The position numbers and the translations under genes were made by a program. A stretch of 64,000 nt of DNA, taken from assembly GCF_014805625.2 (NCBI RefSeq), contig NW_023998457.1, positions 4,491,875 to 4,555,874 on the forward strand, in the 5' to 3' direction. Each line of letters starts with the position of its first letter. Within the stretch, counting starts at the first letter, position 1. Positions 39,501 to 47,913 of the stretch are shown here, piece by piece. This DNA comes from Glossina fuscipes (lineage: Eukaryota > Arthropoda > Insecta > Diptera > Glossinidae). The notes under the pieces are model-generated. The model did no database searches. It saw only the letters and a list, made by a program, of their open reading frames with translations, and was not told the origin of the DNA.

Positions 39501-39799
39501 TAGCAACGTTACCGCTACTGCAGTGCAACCTGATTCCGGCTATATCGCTTTGATAGTCTCAGGAGGTTTACTCGGTGTATCGCTAGTGCTAGGAGCGGTA
39601 AATTTACAACTGAAACATTTATTTATGCTTAACTGAAATTGATATTGTTTTGCAGATATTATATCTTGGGTATCGTCATTATAGAAGGCGTTCCGTGAAT
39701 TCTATGAATTTTGAGAATCCTGCCTATCGTAAAACGACGGAAGATCATTTCAGTGTGGAGAAGAATTTACCCATATATCCTAGTACCGTAGACGAGGAG
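15464..39799 (+). CDS. LpR: Lipophorin receptor-like LDL-receptor family gene (11 exons in window, partial at both ends)
   Basis: Join 15464-15583, 18458-18580, 19980-20203, 22050-22314, 22375-22597, 34855-35190, 36347-36565, 36632-36986, 38492-38690, 39461-39597, 39656-39799. All ten junctions are GT-AG and phase-consistent, giving 781 complete codons. Order: seven LDLa repeats, EGF, calcium-binding EGF, one YWTD propeller, third EGF, short stalk, transmembrane helix, tail with FENPAY. One propeller and few LDLa repeats exclude the vitellogenin receptor (yolkless) and LRP1/megalin, which have several propellers. The stretch [18 protein letters not shown] strongly resembles insect lipophorin receptors as I remember them. 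The protein would bind lipophorin at the plasma membrane and enter by clathrin-coated pits through its NPxY signal. LpR1 versus LpR2 cannot be decided. Missing: signal peptide, any further N-terminal LDLa, and the last coding exon(s). Confidence 0.93.
16030..16800 (+). repeat. Dispersed repeat family A, sense copy
   Basis: Landmarks are ctggctgtctgtccgtct (16150), tcgacttcaaatttggtat, aagtgggccaaatcggtcg (16262), ctcataaactaaac and a cacgcctacccaatattat block (16456). A second, shorter run of the same blocks follows to about 16800. Confidence 0.72.
17868..18424 (+). repeat. Dispersed repeat family A, sense copy next to a splice acceptor
   Basis: It starts at ttttatacccaccactgtaa and ends at ttcggccccagccgaatata, the two termini of this family. 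Inside are gccatgtctgtccgtctgta and attgaaaatgggccaaatcg. Its end lies 34 bases before the exon that starts at 18458. Confidence 0.82.
18458..18580 (+). CDS. LpR: LpR exon: LDLa repeat 2
   Basis: Phase 1 at both ends, after atttccctag and before gtaaga. It encodes [29 protein letters not shown] and a terminal Cys, a complete LDLa module with the standard calcium-binding acidic residues. Confidence 0.93.
18581..19979 (+). other. LpR intron, 1.4 kb
   Basis: The intron holds a tRNA-like block (19018-19092) on the - strand. Overlapping open frames near 19083-19320 on both strands have no recognisable domain. The acceptor is ttcatattaaag, with a weak pyrimidine tract interrupted by purines. Confidence 0.6.
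19018..19092 (-). repeat. tRNA-derived SINE head or decayed tRNA-like sequence
   Basis: On the - strand the text reads ggatagcatgaatagttgag, then gttcgtgagttcaaatctca, arranged as a tRNA-like A box and B box about 30 bases apart. The downstream part (tgcggcagagttt) matches the copy at 55840-56030, which makes a SINE family more likely than a true tRNA gene. The remaining SINE body below 19018 is hard to delimit. Confidence 0.5.
19980..20203 (+). CDS. LpR: LpR exon: LDLa repeats 3 and 4
   Basis: Starts in phase 1 and ends in phase 0 before gtaagt. LDLa 3 is complete ([32 protein letters not shown]). LDLa 4 ([29 protein letters not shown]) lacks its last Cys here; the next exon begins Asp-Cys and supplies it, so this intron cuts inside a module. 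Confidence 0.94.
20526..20708 (-). pseudogene. Mariner transposase N-terminal fragment
   Basis: The frame reads [20 protein letters not shown] followed by [15 protein letters not shown] and [11 protein letters not shown]. This matches the second half of the mariner helix-turn-helix domain and the linker (W-x-x-x-F/L-K-x-G-R, R-x-G-R-P-S). About 60 residues survive, with no catalytic core. Confidence 0.78.
21190..21780 (-). pseudogene. piggyBac-like transposase C-terminal fragment
   Basis: On the - strand the sequence gives [19 protein letters not shown], then [18 protein letters not shown] (family: MGGVDRADQ..SYY), then KWPKKGVFW. After a stop codon (TGA at about 21346) it continues as YICKFC...[11 protein letters not shown], matching the cysteine-rich zinc-binding tail of piggyBac enzymes. 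MGGVDRAD normally contains the third catalytic Asp, here retained as GVDRVD. The N-terminal half and ends are missing, so this is a relic. Confidence 0.85.
22050..22314 (+). CDS. LpR: LpR exon: end of LDLa 4, LDLa repeats 5 and 6
   Basis: Starts in phase 0 (Asp-Cys completing LDLa 4) and ends in phase 1 before gtatgt. A linker SNLTQTIN with an N-glycosylation site leads to LDLa 5 ([22 protein letters not shown]), whose acidic cluster reads GGDDE instead of DGSDE, and LDLa 6 ([24 protein letters not shown]). Confidence 0.93.
22375..22597 (+). CDS. LpR: LpR exon: LDLa repeat 7 and first EGF
   Basis: Follows a 60-bp intron. LDLa 7 ([30 protein letters not shown]) ends in ANKC and is followed directly by an EGF module starting [12 protein letters not shown]. 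The exon stops inside that EGF (CECETG, phase 2), which is finished by the exon 12 kb downstream. Confidence 0.93.
23070..23345 (+). repeat. Dispersed repeat family A, 5' part
   Basis: It begins tttatacccatcatcgaagg and continues through gtatgtccgtctgtccgact and attgaaaataaggcaaatcg, then fades out. Only the first third of the family is present. Confidence 0.7.
23685..24389 (-). pseudogene. BTB-BACK (kelch family) relic 1
   Basis: The first exon is intact on the - strand from ATG at 24389 to a donor near 24288 ([15 protein letters not shown]...). The next exon carries GGIIYVYK fused to MFESKRLQ, missing the BTB stretch [12 protein letters not shown] that the second relic still has, and soon meets stops. 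The BTB end and BACK start then reappear as [11 protein letters not shown] and [12 protein letters not shown] separate block near 23700-23760 reads [13 protein letters not shown], the BACK helix seen in relic 2. No kelch repeats follow. Functional relatives are substrate adaptors for Cullin-3 ubiquitin ligases. This copy cannot encode one. Confidence 0.85.
24960..25560 (-). repeat. Dispersed repeat family B, antisense partial copy
   Basis: Landmarks in reverse are ggaaatattaaaaaaatttt, gttatatggagagtgtagtt, a gggacagaaggacagat tract and aaatcgattcagaaaatg. The 3' signature of the family is not visible here, so the copy is truncated. Confidence 0.55.
26171..26225 (-). repeat. Family B terminal fragment
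   Basis: agtaagaacattatgctagc and taaataccctacacc are the reverse of the family's 3' end. The fragment abuts the distal end of kelch relic 2, so the repeat probably inserted into or beside that gene after it had decayed. Confidence 0.65.
26230..27843 (-). pseudogene. BTB-BACK-Kelch (KLHL-like) relic 2
   Basis: From ATG at 27843 the first exon contains two in-frame stops. The second exon (to 27284) keeps a good BTB segment ([52 protein letters not shown]). A 69-bp GT-AG intron (27215-27283) joins it in phase 1 to 27108-27214, the BACK start ([31 protein letters not shown]), which ends in a good donor. Most of BACK and the first kelch blades are missing. Kelch repeats resume near 27000 ([34 protein letters not shown]), with a frameshift at about 26690, and continue in pieces to about 26230. 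It was once a Cullin-3 adaptor and is now a relic. Confidence 0.9.
28310..28450. repeat. Tandem duplication, about 85-bp spacing
   Basis: gatgatgagcctagggcagg (28313) and gacgatgaatccagagaagg (28403) are followed by the matching continuations attccaagcgggcag and atgccaagcgcgcat. The block is richer in G and C than its surroundings. Function unknown. Confidence 0.65.
29940..30690 (+). repeat. Dispersed repeat family B, sense copy
   Basis: Runs from tataccctataccattcgta to ggccttgcctgactataatg. Internal landmarks are gcttaaggtagaccc, cagtgacgtgttttgccc and aagcggttcgatcac. No coding capacity is seen. Confidence 0.82.
33111..33926 (+). repeat. Dispersed repeat family B, sense copy
   Basis: Runs from ttaccctacactacttgtga to cggccttgttcaactataat. 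It shares cagtgacgtgttttaaccc and catataacgccctattctg with the copy at 29940. Confidence 0.82.
34855..35190 (+). CDS. LpR: LpR exon: end of EGF 1, calcium-binding EGF, start of propeller
   Basis: Starts in phase 2 after ttttgttttag; joined to the exon at 22597 it restores [31 protein letters not shown] then [10 protein letters not shown] is a calcium-binding EGF. The propeller begins at [19 protein letters not shown] and its first YWTD-type strand is [14 protein letters not shown]. The sequon NHT lies at the end of the EGF. Confidence 0.94.
35191..36346 (+). other. LpR intron, 1.2 kb
   Basis: No gene is seen. From about 36040 to 36280 the text repeats loosely around 'attagaatt...acttgtcagaat' with a spacing near 35-40 bp, a degenerate minisatellite. 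Confidence 0.55.
36347..36565 (+). CDS. LpR: LpR exon: YWTD propeller blades
   Basis: Phase 2 at both ends. [20 protein letters not shown] is a clear LY repeat, followed by the [11 protein letters not shown] turn. It is separated from the next exon by only 66 bases, including a tttctccag acceptor. Confidence 0.94.
36632..36986 (+). CDS. LpR: LpR exon: YWTD propeller blades, continued
   Basis: Encodes three further LY repeats: [39 protein letters not shown] and [20 protein letters not shown]. It ends in phase 0 after AMHM before gtaagt. In LDL receptors this propeller folds back on the ligand-binding repeats at low pH to release cargo. Confidence 0.95.
36987..38491 (+). other. LpR intron, 1.5 kb
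   Basis: No gene is seen. The acceptor end is unusual: a run of about 17 A residues (38464-38479) stands where a pyrimidine tract would be expected, followed by ctataacatcag. Confidence 0.7.
38492..38690 (+). CDS. LpR: LpR exon: membrane-proximal EGF
   Basis: Phase 0 to phase 1. [20 protein letters not shown] closes the propeller, then an EGF-like module with [14 protein letters not shown] and GQTC follows. The start is fixed by continuity with MHM in the previous exon and by the family motif [14 protein letters not shown]. Confidence 0.93.
38691..39460 (+). other. LpR intron, 0.8 kb, pyrimidine-rich
   Basis: From about 38880 to 39330 the + strand is almost all C and T, in a degenerate ctgtct/ctatct pattern. 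It contains a perfect 16-bp G7CGC7 palindrome at 39221-39236, exceptional in this AT-rich window. The acceptor ttttttatacag is strong. Confidence 0.75.
39461..39597 (+). CDS. LpR: LpR exon: stalk and first half of transmembrane helix
   Basis: A short stalk with sequons NLT and NVT is followed by [19 protein letters not shown], the outer half of the membrane helix. No long Ser/Thr-rich O-glycosylated region is present, so this form has a short stalk. Ends in phase 0. Confidence 0.92.
39656..39799 (+). CDS. LpR: LpR exon: transmembrane end and cytoplasmic endocytosis motif
   Basis: [12 protein letters not shown] completes the helix and gives the basic stop-transfer segment. [20 protein letters not shown] holds the FxNPxY signal recognised by clathrin adaptors of the PTB type. 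It ends YPSTVDEE in phase 0 before gtaaat. Reading through the donor would add seven residues (VNNHFIL) before a stop. Confidence 0.94.
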
Positions 39800-41045
39800 G
39801 TAAATAATCATTTTATTCTTTAGGTCTGTTATTAAAGTTCACTGTTGTGTGTTTTAGCATAAATAGAGCAAATTATTTTAACAAATTAATTCGTAGTGCT
39901 TTTCTTAAAAAAAAAAAGAAAAAAATAAATTTCTTTTATCCTTTTTTACACGATTTTTATTTTGCTCTTCTTTTTTTTCTTATATTTCAAATATACGGTT
40001 CTTAGCTGCATTGTTCACAAAGAAGACTTTTTGCGCAATATTAAAACAAAAAGAAAAAAGTAAGGAGAATAATAATATGCTCGTTTTAGGGGCGGAATTT
40101 ACATACCCACCATACCCACGATTCACATTAAGTATAGGAAATATAAGAAAAGCGTTTATTTTGTACTTATGAATGCATATTTTTGACATTCGAACATTGG
40201 TCGGTTTCTAATGGATATTTCATTTTATTATACGGGGATCGATTCGAAAGGATCAAAAAGTATCAAACTATATCTAGCTGGCACATGTTGATTTCTGTTC
40301 TGTATATTGGTTGCCTTGACAGTAACGCATTTCACAGATTTGTAAGTGTCTCTGTGTATAAATTTGTATGTGCCGATAGAAACTGGTAAGAATCACTTCT
40401 TATCATCGGGCATTTTCTTCAAAGAGTCATTAAAAAGTTTATTTGAAATTTCAGAATAAATACGAAATGAAAAAAACGTTTGCTAACCATACATTCATGT
40501 TAAATATGACTTTATGAATGATACAAAAGTTTCCGGAAAGCCTGAGAGAAAATTCAATAGCAAACTTTTTTCATTCCTCTGGTAAGCTCTGAAGTTAATA
40601 AAAACTTATACGGGCCATTGGACGAAAAACATAGAAATGTTTTCCCAAAATCTCGAGGTTTTTTTGGGGAAGAAAAAGGTCTGCTAAAACATGCTAATTT
40701 CAACAAGCGGCCTTCTCTGATTGGTATCAATTTTAAAGCGTAGTAAAATTGCCTAAAGACGACATATAAAGAAACTTATCTTCAATTAGCTAGTGGTTCT
40801 CGAATTGAATCTCACGTCGGGAAAAGTTTATATTAAAAGCATTTCCAGTGCGGTAGATCACGCTTCAATTACTAGTGGTGTGCGATCGTAGGTGCAGTGA
40901 GCGCCATGCCTTTACCAATCGGGTATATATATTCTAGACTGCGGCCAAGTCCTACGTCTCTCTTCCCCCACTTCTTTCTGACCATAACGATGCAGGTGCC
41001 AGAGACATCCCGTGTGGAATTAGTGGTATATATATATAAAAAGAA
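39800..41045. other. Sequence downstream of the last recognised LpR exon
   Basis: No exon can be recognised. A block at 40008-40063 (ttagctgcattgttcacaaa, then gactttttgcgcaatattaa) resembles one at about 46520-46580, a small dispersed repeat followed by A-rich sequence in both places. Confidence 0.45.
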
Positions 41046-42104
41046 ATAAAAGTACTATGGTCAGGCAAGGCCGACCGTTAGTTACTCTACGCCATATCGC
41101 CCCATTAGGTGATTCATTCATTTTCGTGACAACACAACAAAAATTATTCATTATTTCAGTGTAAATGCATAATTTTCAAAACTTCCCTCTTACTGGGGAA
41201 TTCGCAAAGGTCAACGTGGTCTAAATTTAGCAAATTTATTTTCTTGTCAAAGATTTGATTATCTTTCAGTTGGTTCCGTCATAACAAACCACCTACTAGA
41301 CTTTGTCGCCATAAGAGGATTTGTTTTTATGGGAACCATTATATATGGTTGTCTAAAAAATTAGACCAACGTGATCCAAATTCCCTCTGATTAATTTACT
41401 AAGGAACAATTTTTATTAAAAAATATTAAAAATTAGACTCTTTAGGCATATAAAGGCACATCTTTCATAGGATCCCTTATAAGGGTTCGGATGCCAAAAA
41501 TCGACCTATGAGATCCAAATTCGGTAAACTCAATTTTTATGTCAACTTATTAGTATGAACGAATTCTCATGAAGCGCAATTGAAAATTAGGATTCTTTTG
41601 CCATTCAGTTACCATAGAGATGGTCCTGTGGCAATAGGTTCAAAAAATTGCTCTACCCAATTTAAACTTTTCACACCAATTTTGCCGAAATATTTTTACC
41701 AAGTGATTCTTGTCGCGAAATTCTTGAATGTATACTATTTTCAGACATTGTATGGAGAGTGATCAAAACAATAGCCCAATCCTAATCATTTTCAATAGGG
41801 CTTGCCCTCAGACCAACCGTGCACGAGCGTATCAAGTTTCATTGAAATGTCTGAAAAAATCCTCCTAGTTTGTTGAACATACGTATACATGGGCAGACAC
41901 CAGACGGACATACGGACAAAAAGGCTTCGATCGATTCAGAAAATGAAATGAACATCAGACAGACATACGGACAGAAAAGCTTAGATCGATTCAGAAAATG
42001 TTTCTGAGTCGACTGATCGACCAAAGTCCTCAAGTCTCAAGTCCTTCATATGCCCGCACAAACTTGATATACCCTGTACCATAAGTTATGTAGGGTATAA
42101 AAAG
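41046..42104 (-). repeat. Dispersed repeat family B, antisense, long copy
   Basis: Starts with aaagtactatggtcaggcaa and ccgaccgttag and ends with accctgtaccataagttatg and tagggtataaaa, so both termini are present (about 1.06 kb). A 54-bp segment with the cagacggacatacgg tract is locally duplicated at 41895-42000. Confidence 0.85.
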
Positions 42105-42458
42105 GGATAGCTAGGTTGGTTGCAAATATTCCCAACGGCGGCATAGTACAACATTTAGGAAAAAATTGCACATAGTAATATTAAAAAAATTAATCTCTTA
42201 TATGAGATAATTAGCTCAATCAGCATATTCAGGTAAATCGATGCTGTGTTGGTTGTTAAATGTTGACTATCATTATTTTTGTTTCTTTTTGATTACATAC
42301 AAATTTCATTAAAGTGTGCAATTTTGGTAATGGTGGGTAAATGATAGAATTTCAGTGAATTTTCAAAAGCATAAGAGAATTAAAAGTTCAAAAACACAAA
42401 ATTTATATAAATGTCTGTATTCATGCATACGCAATACTTTTTCTTTTTTTTTATGCAG

Positions 42459-42549
42459 TTATTATCATATCATCGATAGATAACACTACGTATAATGGTA
42501 AGGGCAACTTTATTGCCGCCGCGACCACAACCGGATTTGGCGGTCATAG
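42459..42549 (+). CDS. Candidate exon X1 of an unidentified gene
   Basis: A strong acceptor (ttctttttttttatgcag) opens a frame entering in phase 1: IIISSIDNTTYNGKGNFI, then AAATTTGFGGH, to a donor gtaggc in phase 2. Its G+C content is above that of its surroundings. The next candidate exon continues the frame. In the other frame this exon would give the short end LLSYHR and stop, compatible with the phase 0 end of LpR exon 39656-39799, so it might alternatively close the receptor. Confidence 0.4.
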
Positions 42550-42656
42550 GTAGGCAGTCGACTTGACTATTCACCAAAGTAAAGTGTTTTGCAGCCTCTA
42601 TATCTGTATATGTGGCTTTGGCCATTGTAGTAGTGTTTTCATTAACTCACTCACAG

Positions 42657-42747
42657 TATCTATGGAATCCTATCTAAAGTGAAACGATCGAATATCATAC
42701 CAGTGGAAAGAAGGATTTTCCGATCGGTGTATATGACGAATAAAAAG
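42657..42747 (+). CDS. Candidate exon X2 of an unidentified gene
   Basis: It follows X1 after 107 bases with acceptor cactcacag, enters in phase 2 and ends in phase 0 before gtaagt. It encodes SIYGILSKVKRSNIIPVE, then RRIFRSVYMTNKK, a basic segment with no domain I recognise. A possible continuation opens in phase 0 at 45038 after aacttttgcag, but that exon is AT-rich and weak. Confidence 0.4.
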
Positions 42748-42846
42748 GTAAGTGCGCGTATTTTTCTTTCCATTAACCCATTCGAGAATTTTTTCAAACG
42801 CGGTCTCCAAGGACGACGTTTTTTTCTTTTGGTCATTATATTGTTC

Positions 42847-43482
42847 ACTATACACTCCACCACCGGTAGTACAGGGTATATTAAGTTAGTGTGGACGTAT
42901 CCAATACCCAGAAAGGCTTAAGGTAGACTCAGCTTTCATTGTCGATCTAAGCCTGACTGCCCTTTTGTCTGTCTCTTCGTCTGACGTCTGTCCGCGTGAA
43001 ATTATGTTCAAGCTATAGGTCGCAATTTTGGAAATATTTTGATAAAATTTGTGCAGTGACGTGGCTTGACCCAATGACGAATGCTATTGGAAATAGTTCG
43101 GATCGGTCACCTTTTTCGATCACATAAAAATTTGACAACTTTGGACGGTCTGGGACACTTTTTGAACCCCGTTTCATATAGCGAAAATTAAAATTCATAC
43201 GACAAAAAGATATAGTTGTTAATGTTTCATAATGAAAATTAGATTGTAAGTTAACATAAAAAATTAACTGTACCAATTTTGGATCATCACGATGCCATAG
43301 GATACCATAAGGATTTTCCCCAAAAATTGAACTTTCGTAGTGTAGAAAAGTCAAAGTTTTAATATGTGTGGATGAAAATTGACCCCATACAGTAAATTCA
43401 TACAGAAATAAAAATTACGTTGGACAATGCGGTGTAGAGTATTGAACGATCGGCCTTGCCTGACTATAACGTTCTTACTTGT
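42847..43482 (+). repeat. Dispersed repeat family B, sense copy
   Basis: Begins tatacactccaccaccggta and ends atcggccttgcctgactata. It starts about 100 bases after candidate exon X2. Confidence 0.82.
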
Positions 43483-43689
43483 ATTTAATAAAAAAAAATT
43501 TGTTGATTATGGAAATCAAACAATTCATAAGCCAATTCGCATAAATAAGATGATTGCCTACCCTATGTTCACCTCTCTCCACAAAAAACTTTTCGTGTGA
43601 GGAGCGGATTGAGTAGCACGTGAGCAATGTAAATTAAAATGTAATAAAATAAATTAAATCATTAATACTGATAAACATTTATTTTAAAA

Positions 43690-44556
43690 CAAGTAAGAAC
43701 ATTATAGCTGGGCAAGGTTAAGTGTTAGATACCCTATAACATTTCAGCCATTTTTTTAATTAATTAATTAATTTTTTGGTTAATTTGCTACTATGGATCA
43801 ATTTTCATCACAAAATATTAGAAATTAAATCTTTCTTTGAAGGGGAGAAATCTTACATGAGAAATCTTACATGAAATGGGGTCCAAGAAATAGGTCAATG
43901 TGGTTCGAGTTTTATCTAATTAATTTTTATGATCAATGACTATCATAAACAAATTTTCATAAAAAATATTAACAGTTTTGCCGTTTTGGTATGTAAGAGT
44001 TTACAAGAATCTTTGTAAGCTGCAGAATCCAAAAAATTGACCTGCGTAGTCCAAATGCAGGAAGGTTGATTTCATTGCCATTTCGGTATTATCAACCAAT
44101 TTTCCCCATGAGGTATTGAAAATTATACCTTTTGACCATATAAAGATTCAACTTTGTTAGGAACGGTTATATAAGTGGGGGTTCAAAAAATTGTCCCAGC
44201 CATATCAAATATTTCATACCAACTTAGAATGTCGAGGTAGTGCTATACAGTGCAGTTAGTTGCCAAATTTTGAAAATTACAATTTGTGTTGCATAACGAC
44301 TTTTCAAAATAGAGCGGGGTATGGTCAAAAAAGGGAGTTCGTCTGCCAGTCAAATCAAGTCAGTGTATCAAATTCAACCAAAATATCTCAATAATCGCGA
44401 TCTGTAGTTTGAACACAAAAATACATGGACAGATAGGCTTAGCATCAACTTCTGAAACGATCGGTGCAATAAAAGGCTGATCTATCTCAAGTCTTTTAGC
44501 ATGTTACATATGCCCGCACAAAACTTTACATACCATCAAGTGATGTAGTGTATTAA
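43690..44556 (-). repeat. Dispersed repeat family B, antisense copy
   Basis: acaagtaagaacattatagc at the start is the reversed 3' terminus, and the other end is accatcaagtgatgtagtgt. It lies head to head with the copy ending at 43482, only 210 bases apart. Confidence 0.82.
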
Positions 44557-45649
44557 TAGTTAGATAATAAAAAACAAATATTTTAAGTTTTATAATGGAG
44601 AAGAAAATGTAGTGCAAAGAGAAGTTCTAAGAAAGTAAATCACCAGAAAGATGATACAATAATTATACATTGCTTGGTTGATGACAGCGCTTGAAGCGTT
44701 CTCCCGGCACAAGCTGGACAAAAGTATTAGTAATTAATTTATTTCTTTATAGCATTGTCTGCATACCTTTCTTTGTAATTTGCCTTCCCTATATATGTCG
44801 CGGAAGGCACTCCAAAGGAAACAAATTGTTCGCTCTTAATCCAAGAGTTATTAATTTTTGGACAAGTGATGATATCCGTACATAGTAATAGGCCTAAAAA
44901 CACTTTAAATTCGGAAATGGTTAAATTTTTCCATTTTCCCGTGAAATCATTTCGCCCCGTCTATTTGTCTCATTCACAGCCGTAGGGAAAAAGATATTAT
45001 TAAATAAAATTTCCAAAAATGTTGTTAACTTTTGCAGATCGTGCTCGTCCCAAAAAAGGATTTTTGCACGATAATTGTCATTTTCCCACATTTCAGTATC
45101 TTCAATAACTTCACTTTCAATCTATTGTTCAATCACACTTTCAGTGTCTTATCCTATCCTGTACATCATCGAAGAGTTCAATAAGCCTAATTCGTGTAAC
45201 AAAGTTCGTGTAAAAAAGATATTGACTCAATGGAACAATAGTAGGTTGGTTCCAAACTTAAAAGAAGCAACTAAAATTTTCCATTAGCAAAATTTAAAAA
45301 GTTCTTGTTAGAGTTCACTTAAGAATTTATTTCTTGCTTATCCATTTTAGCTCATCAGATACATTATAAAAAATTAATAGTGGTTTGCAAACCGTGCGTG
45401 AAAAATACATACAGTCTTTGCTATATGCATAATTCGCGGATTCACACGTTCACATACGGATATAATCGAACTTATCTAATTGAATTATGAAAAATATTAC
45501 CCGAAGCTGGAATGCGCATTTGTGAGGAGTGAGAATGAACAAATTCGAAGGAAAATGAAAAAAATAAATCCATCAGAAAAATTCATTAAAACATTTCATA
45601 AAGAAAGCGCAGATTATTGAAAATTGGGTTAAAGCAAAACAATTCGTGC
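44557..45649. other. Non-coding stretch with one weak exon candidate
   Basis: A 49-codon frame begins at 45038 after a tttgcag acceptor (IVLVPKKDFCTIIVIFPHF) and ends at a stop. I see no domain in it. Otherwise the region is AT-rich and empty. Confidence 0.35.
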
Positions 45650-46172
45650 GAGTAAAATTCGCGTAAAAAGAAAATTAGATGCATTCATATTTAGTGTTTT
45701 CCTCATTTCTCTCATCACTGTTGCTCCATAATAAGAAAACTTCTTCTTTTTAACTACTGTTAATTCGAAGTTTGTGTAGATGAGAATCGCGTAAAAAGAG
45801 AATCAAGTGTATTCATAATCATTGTTTTCCTCATTGTCTCATCATTCGCGCGCGATAATAATAAAACTTCTTCTTTTTAACTACTGTTAAATCGAAGTTT
45901 GTGTAAATGGATATCGTGTAAAAAGAGAATAAAGTGTATTCGTAATCATTGTTTTCCTCATTTCTCTCATCATTCGCGCGCCATAATAAGAAAATGTTTT
46001 CGTTTTAATTCGTGTTAAATCAATGTTCGTGCAAATGAAATTCGCGTAAAAAGAAAATTAGGTGCATTCATATTCATTGTTTTCCTTTTTGCTGTCATTA
46101 CCGTCGAACAAAATTTTTTCTTTCCAACTCGTGTTAAATCAAAATTCGCGTAAATAAAATTCGTGTAAAAAT
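45650..46172. repeat. Tandem array of about 127-bp units, four copies
   Basis: The marker cgtaaaaag recurs at about 45661, 45789, 45916, 46044 and 46163 (periods 128, 127, 128, 119). Each unit carries gcattcatattcattgtttt, then a cctcatttctctcatcattc block and a gtgttaaatcgaagtttgtg block. The second and third units are the most alike. Confidence 0.88.
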
Positions 46173-47574
46173 ACTAAGAACATTTCGATTCTTCTTTCTA
46201 TTTCTTACAAGTATAAAATCATCACTTTTATGATCACTGGTTACTTCCTGCAGTCGTGATTCTCCTGCCTTAGGATCTGCCATTTTAGGAGCTAAATTTA
46301 AATCAATTTTTGCGCTTTCTATACTTTATAGATATTTTTAATTCAAAACAAGTCTTATCTCGACGACTACGTTGCTCAGAATGATTGATAATTGTAGGTA
46401 TGGTGAGCAATCGGCCTCGAATGGGTTAATTCATTTGCATTCTTTTATTTGTGATTTCTCTTAAGTGTTTGTTTGCTTTTTCTTTTCCTTTTACTTTCAA
46501 ACTATGCTATGTACGTTTATTAGCTGAACTGTTTGCTAAGAGGACTATTTGCGCGGTATTAAAGAAATTAAAAAAAAAAAAAGAAATGGTTATGGAAATA
46601 ATTAAAATGAATCATTTGACATTGTCACTTAGATTGATGTGAACAGTGTTTGCATCAAGTATAACATACGTTTAAAGTAATGTACATAGAATAAATATAA
46701 ATTAGGAAAAATCTATATTTGCTTAAGTATGATATTTTGGGAATCACTAGTAAAAAAATTAGACCACTTTTGTAATCAGCAGATTAGATTAGAAGTAACA
46801 AGACTATTCCTCTCAAATCATATTTTTGTTATACCTTGGCAGCACCTTAACTGATAACTATGTCACAACTTGGGTAACAAATTAGACACACTTTTTTTAT
46901 TTCCATGTAAGAGAGTCAAGTTTTCAATTCGACTTCAATCGAATCGAGATTATATCTCTGGAAAGCTTTTTTAAACTTCAGGTATAATTGAAAGTTAAAT
47001 CGAACCAAAGCAGGAGCGACTCGAGTTAAGTATCTCGAGTTACCAATCTACTTTGCATAAAAGCAAGACGCCTTTAAGAAGATGCTTATCAGCCTACAAA
47101 AAGAAGGTCTTTTGAACATTTATTTATTTATTTTTTTTTGGTTAGAAGGAAGATTAGTGGGATAATAATATTTGAGGAGGTTATTAAGCATGCCTTGAAG
47201 TAATAGAAAAAAAAAGATTACTATGGAAAAGTATTAAAAAATAGCAACGGTAAGGAACTCTGTGGCACGCAGCATAACTGGTCCAAATTTAAAGTTAAAA
47301 AAAGAATCATGTGACTTAAATGCAAACCACCGAAATCCTTATATCTACGTAAGGCGTTTTAGATATATTGTTTTTTAAGTAAATGGCTCGTGTTTTTGTG
47401 AAAATGTTCACTTCGTTTGCTTTAAATTATTTTTATCAAAAAAATTCCATGTAAAATGGGGTTTTAGAGGTACTATCAAAAATTCGTATGGAAAAAATGA
47501 AAACTGTTTGACTTAGCTGCGTGCCATTTCGAAATATCAAGTTTCTAGAAAAACATGTTTTAAGTCTTAGAGGC
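46173..47574. other. Non-coding stretch
   Basis: No gene is seen. The 63-codon frame at 46451 is mostly a repeat of the block found near 40008 plus A-rich tail. Confidence 0.4.
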
Positions 47575-47576
47575 TA

Positions 47577-47913
47577 TTGTTACAAAATGTTTTTGTTGCA
47601 CTTCTTACCGGAGCTCGTACCACTCGATCGCGAACTGCGTGGATTTTATTTATAATTTTTAGAAGCAGTATTTATAATGCATTCACAATTTACTTACTTT
47701 TATCGCACTCTTCCCTTAAGTGCTCCTTTCGATTGGCACTCGACTCTCTCAAATATTCTGCTTACAAGCCCTTTATCATTACCTAAATTCATCACGACAT
47801 TTTTCATCTACATTTTCGGATAATGCATGACGCGTGATGAATATGCATTTGGTTTTTTCCTTCTTTAGAATTTAGTTTCTTAGAAATCATGAAAAATAGC
47901 ATTTTTGTAACAA
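47577..47913. mobile_element. 337-bp MITE-like or solo-LTR-like element
   Basis: The ends ttgttacaaaatg and catttttgtaacaa are inverted copies, flanked by TA on both sides (47575-47576, 47914-47915), as in Tc1/mariner-derived MITEs. Read two bases inwards, the ends are TGTTACA...TGTAACA, which also fits the TG...CA rule for a solo LTR, but no 4-6 bp duplication other than TA/AT is seen. No coding sequence is inside beyond a short frame. Confidence 0.55.

Noticed and set aside
41839..42033. Frames containing SVCPSG or similar Cys-Pro-Ser runs, here and in many other places
   Set aside because: These are translations of the gtctgtccgtctg tracts of the dispersed repeats.
45038..45187. Possible third exon after X2, 49 codons to a stop
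   Set aside because: Phase 0 fits, but the peptide is rich in Phe/Ile/Asn as expected from AT-rich non-coding DNA, and the gap to X2 is filled with repeats. Kept only as a note.
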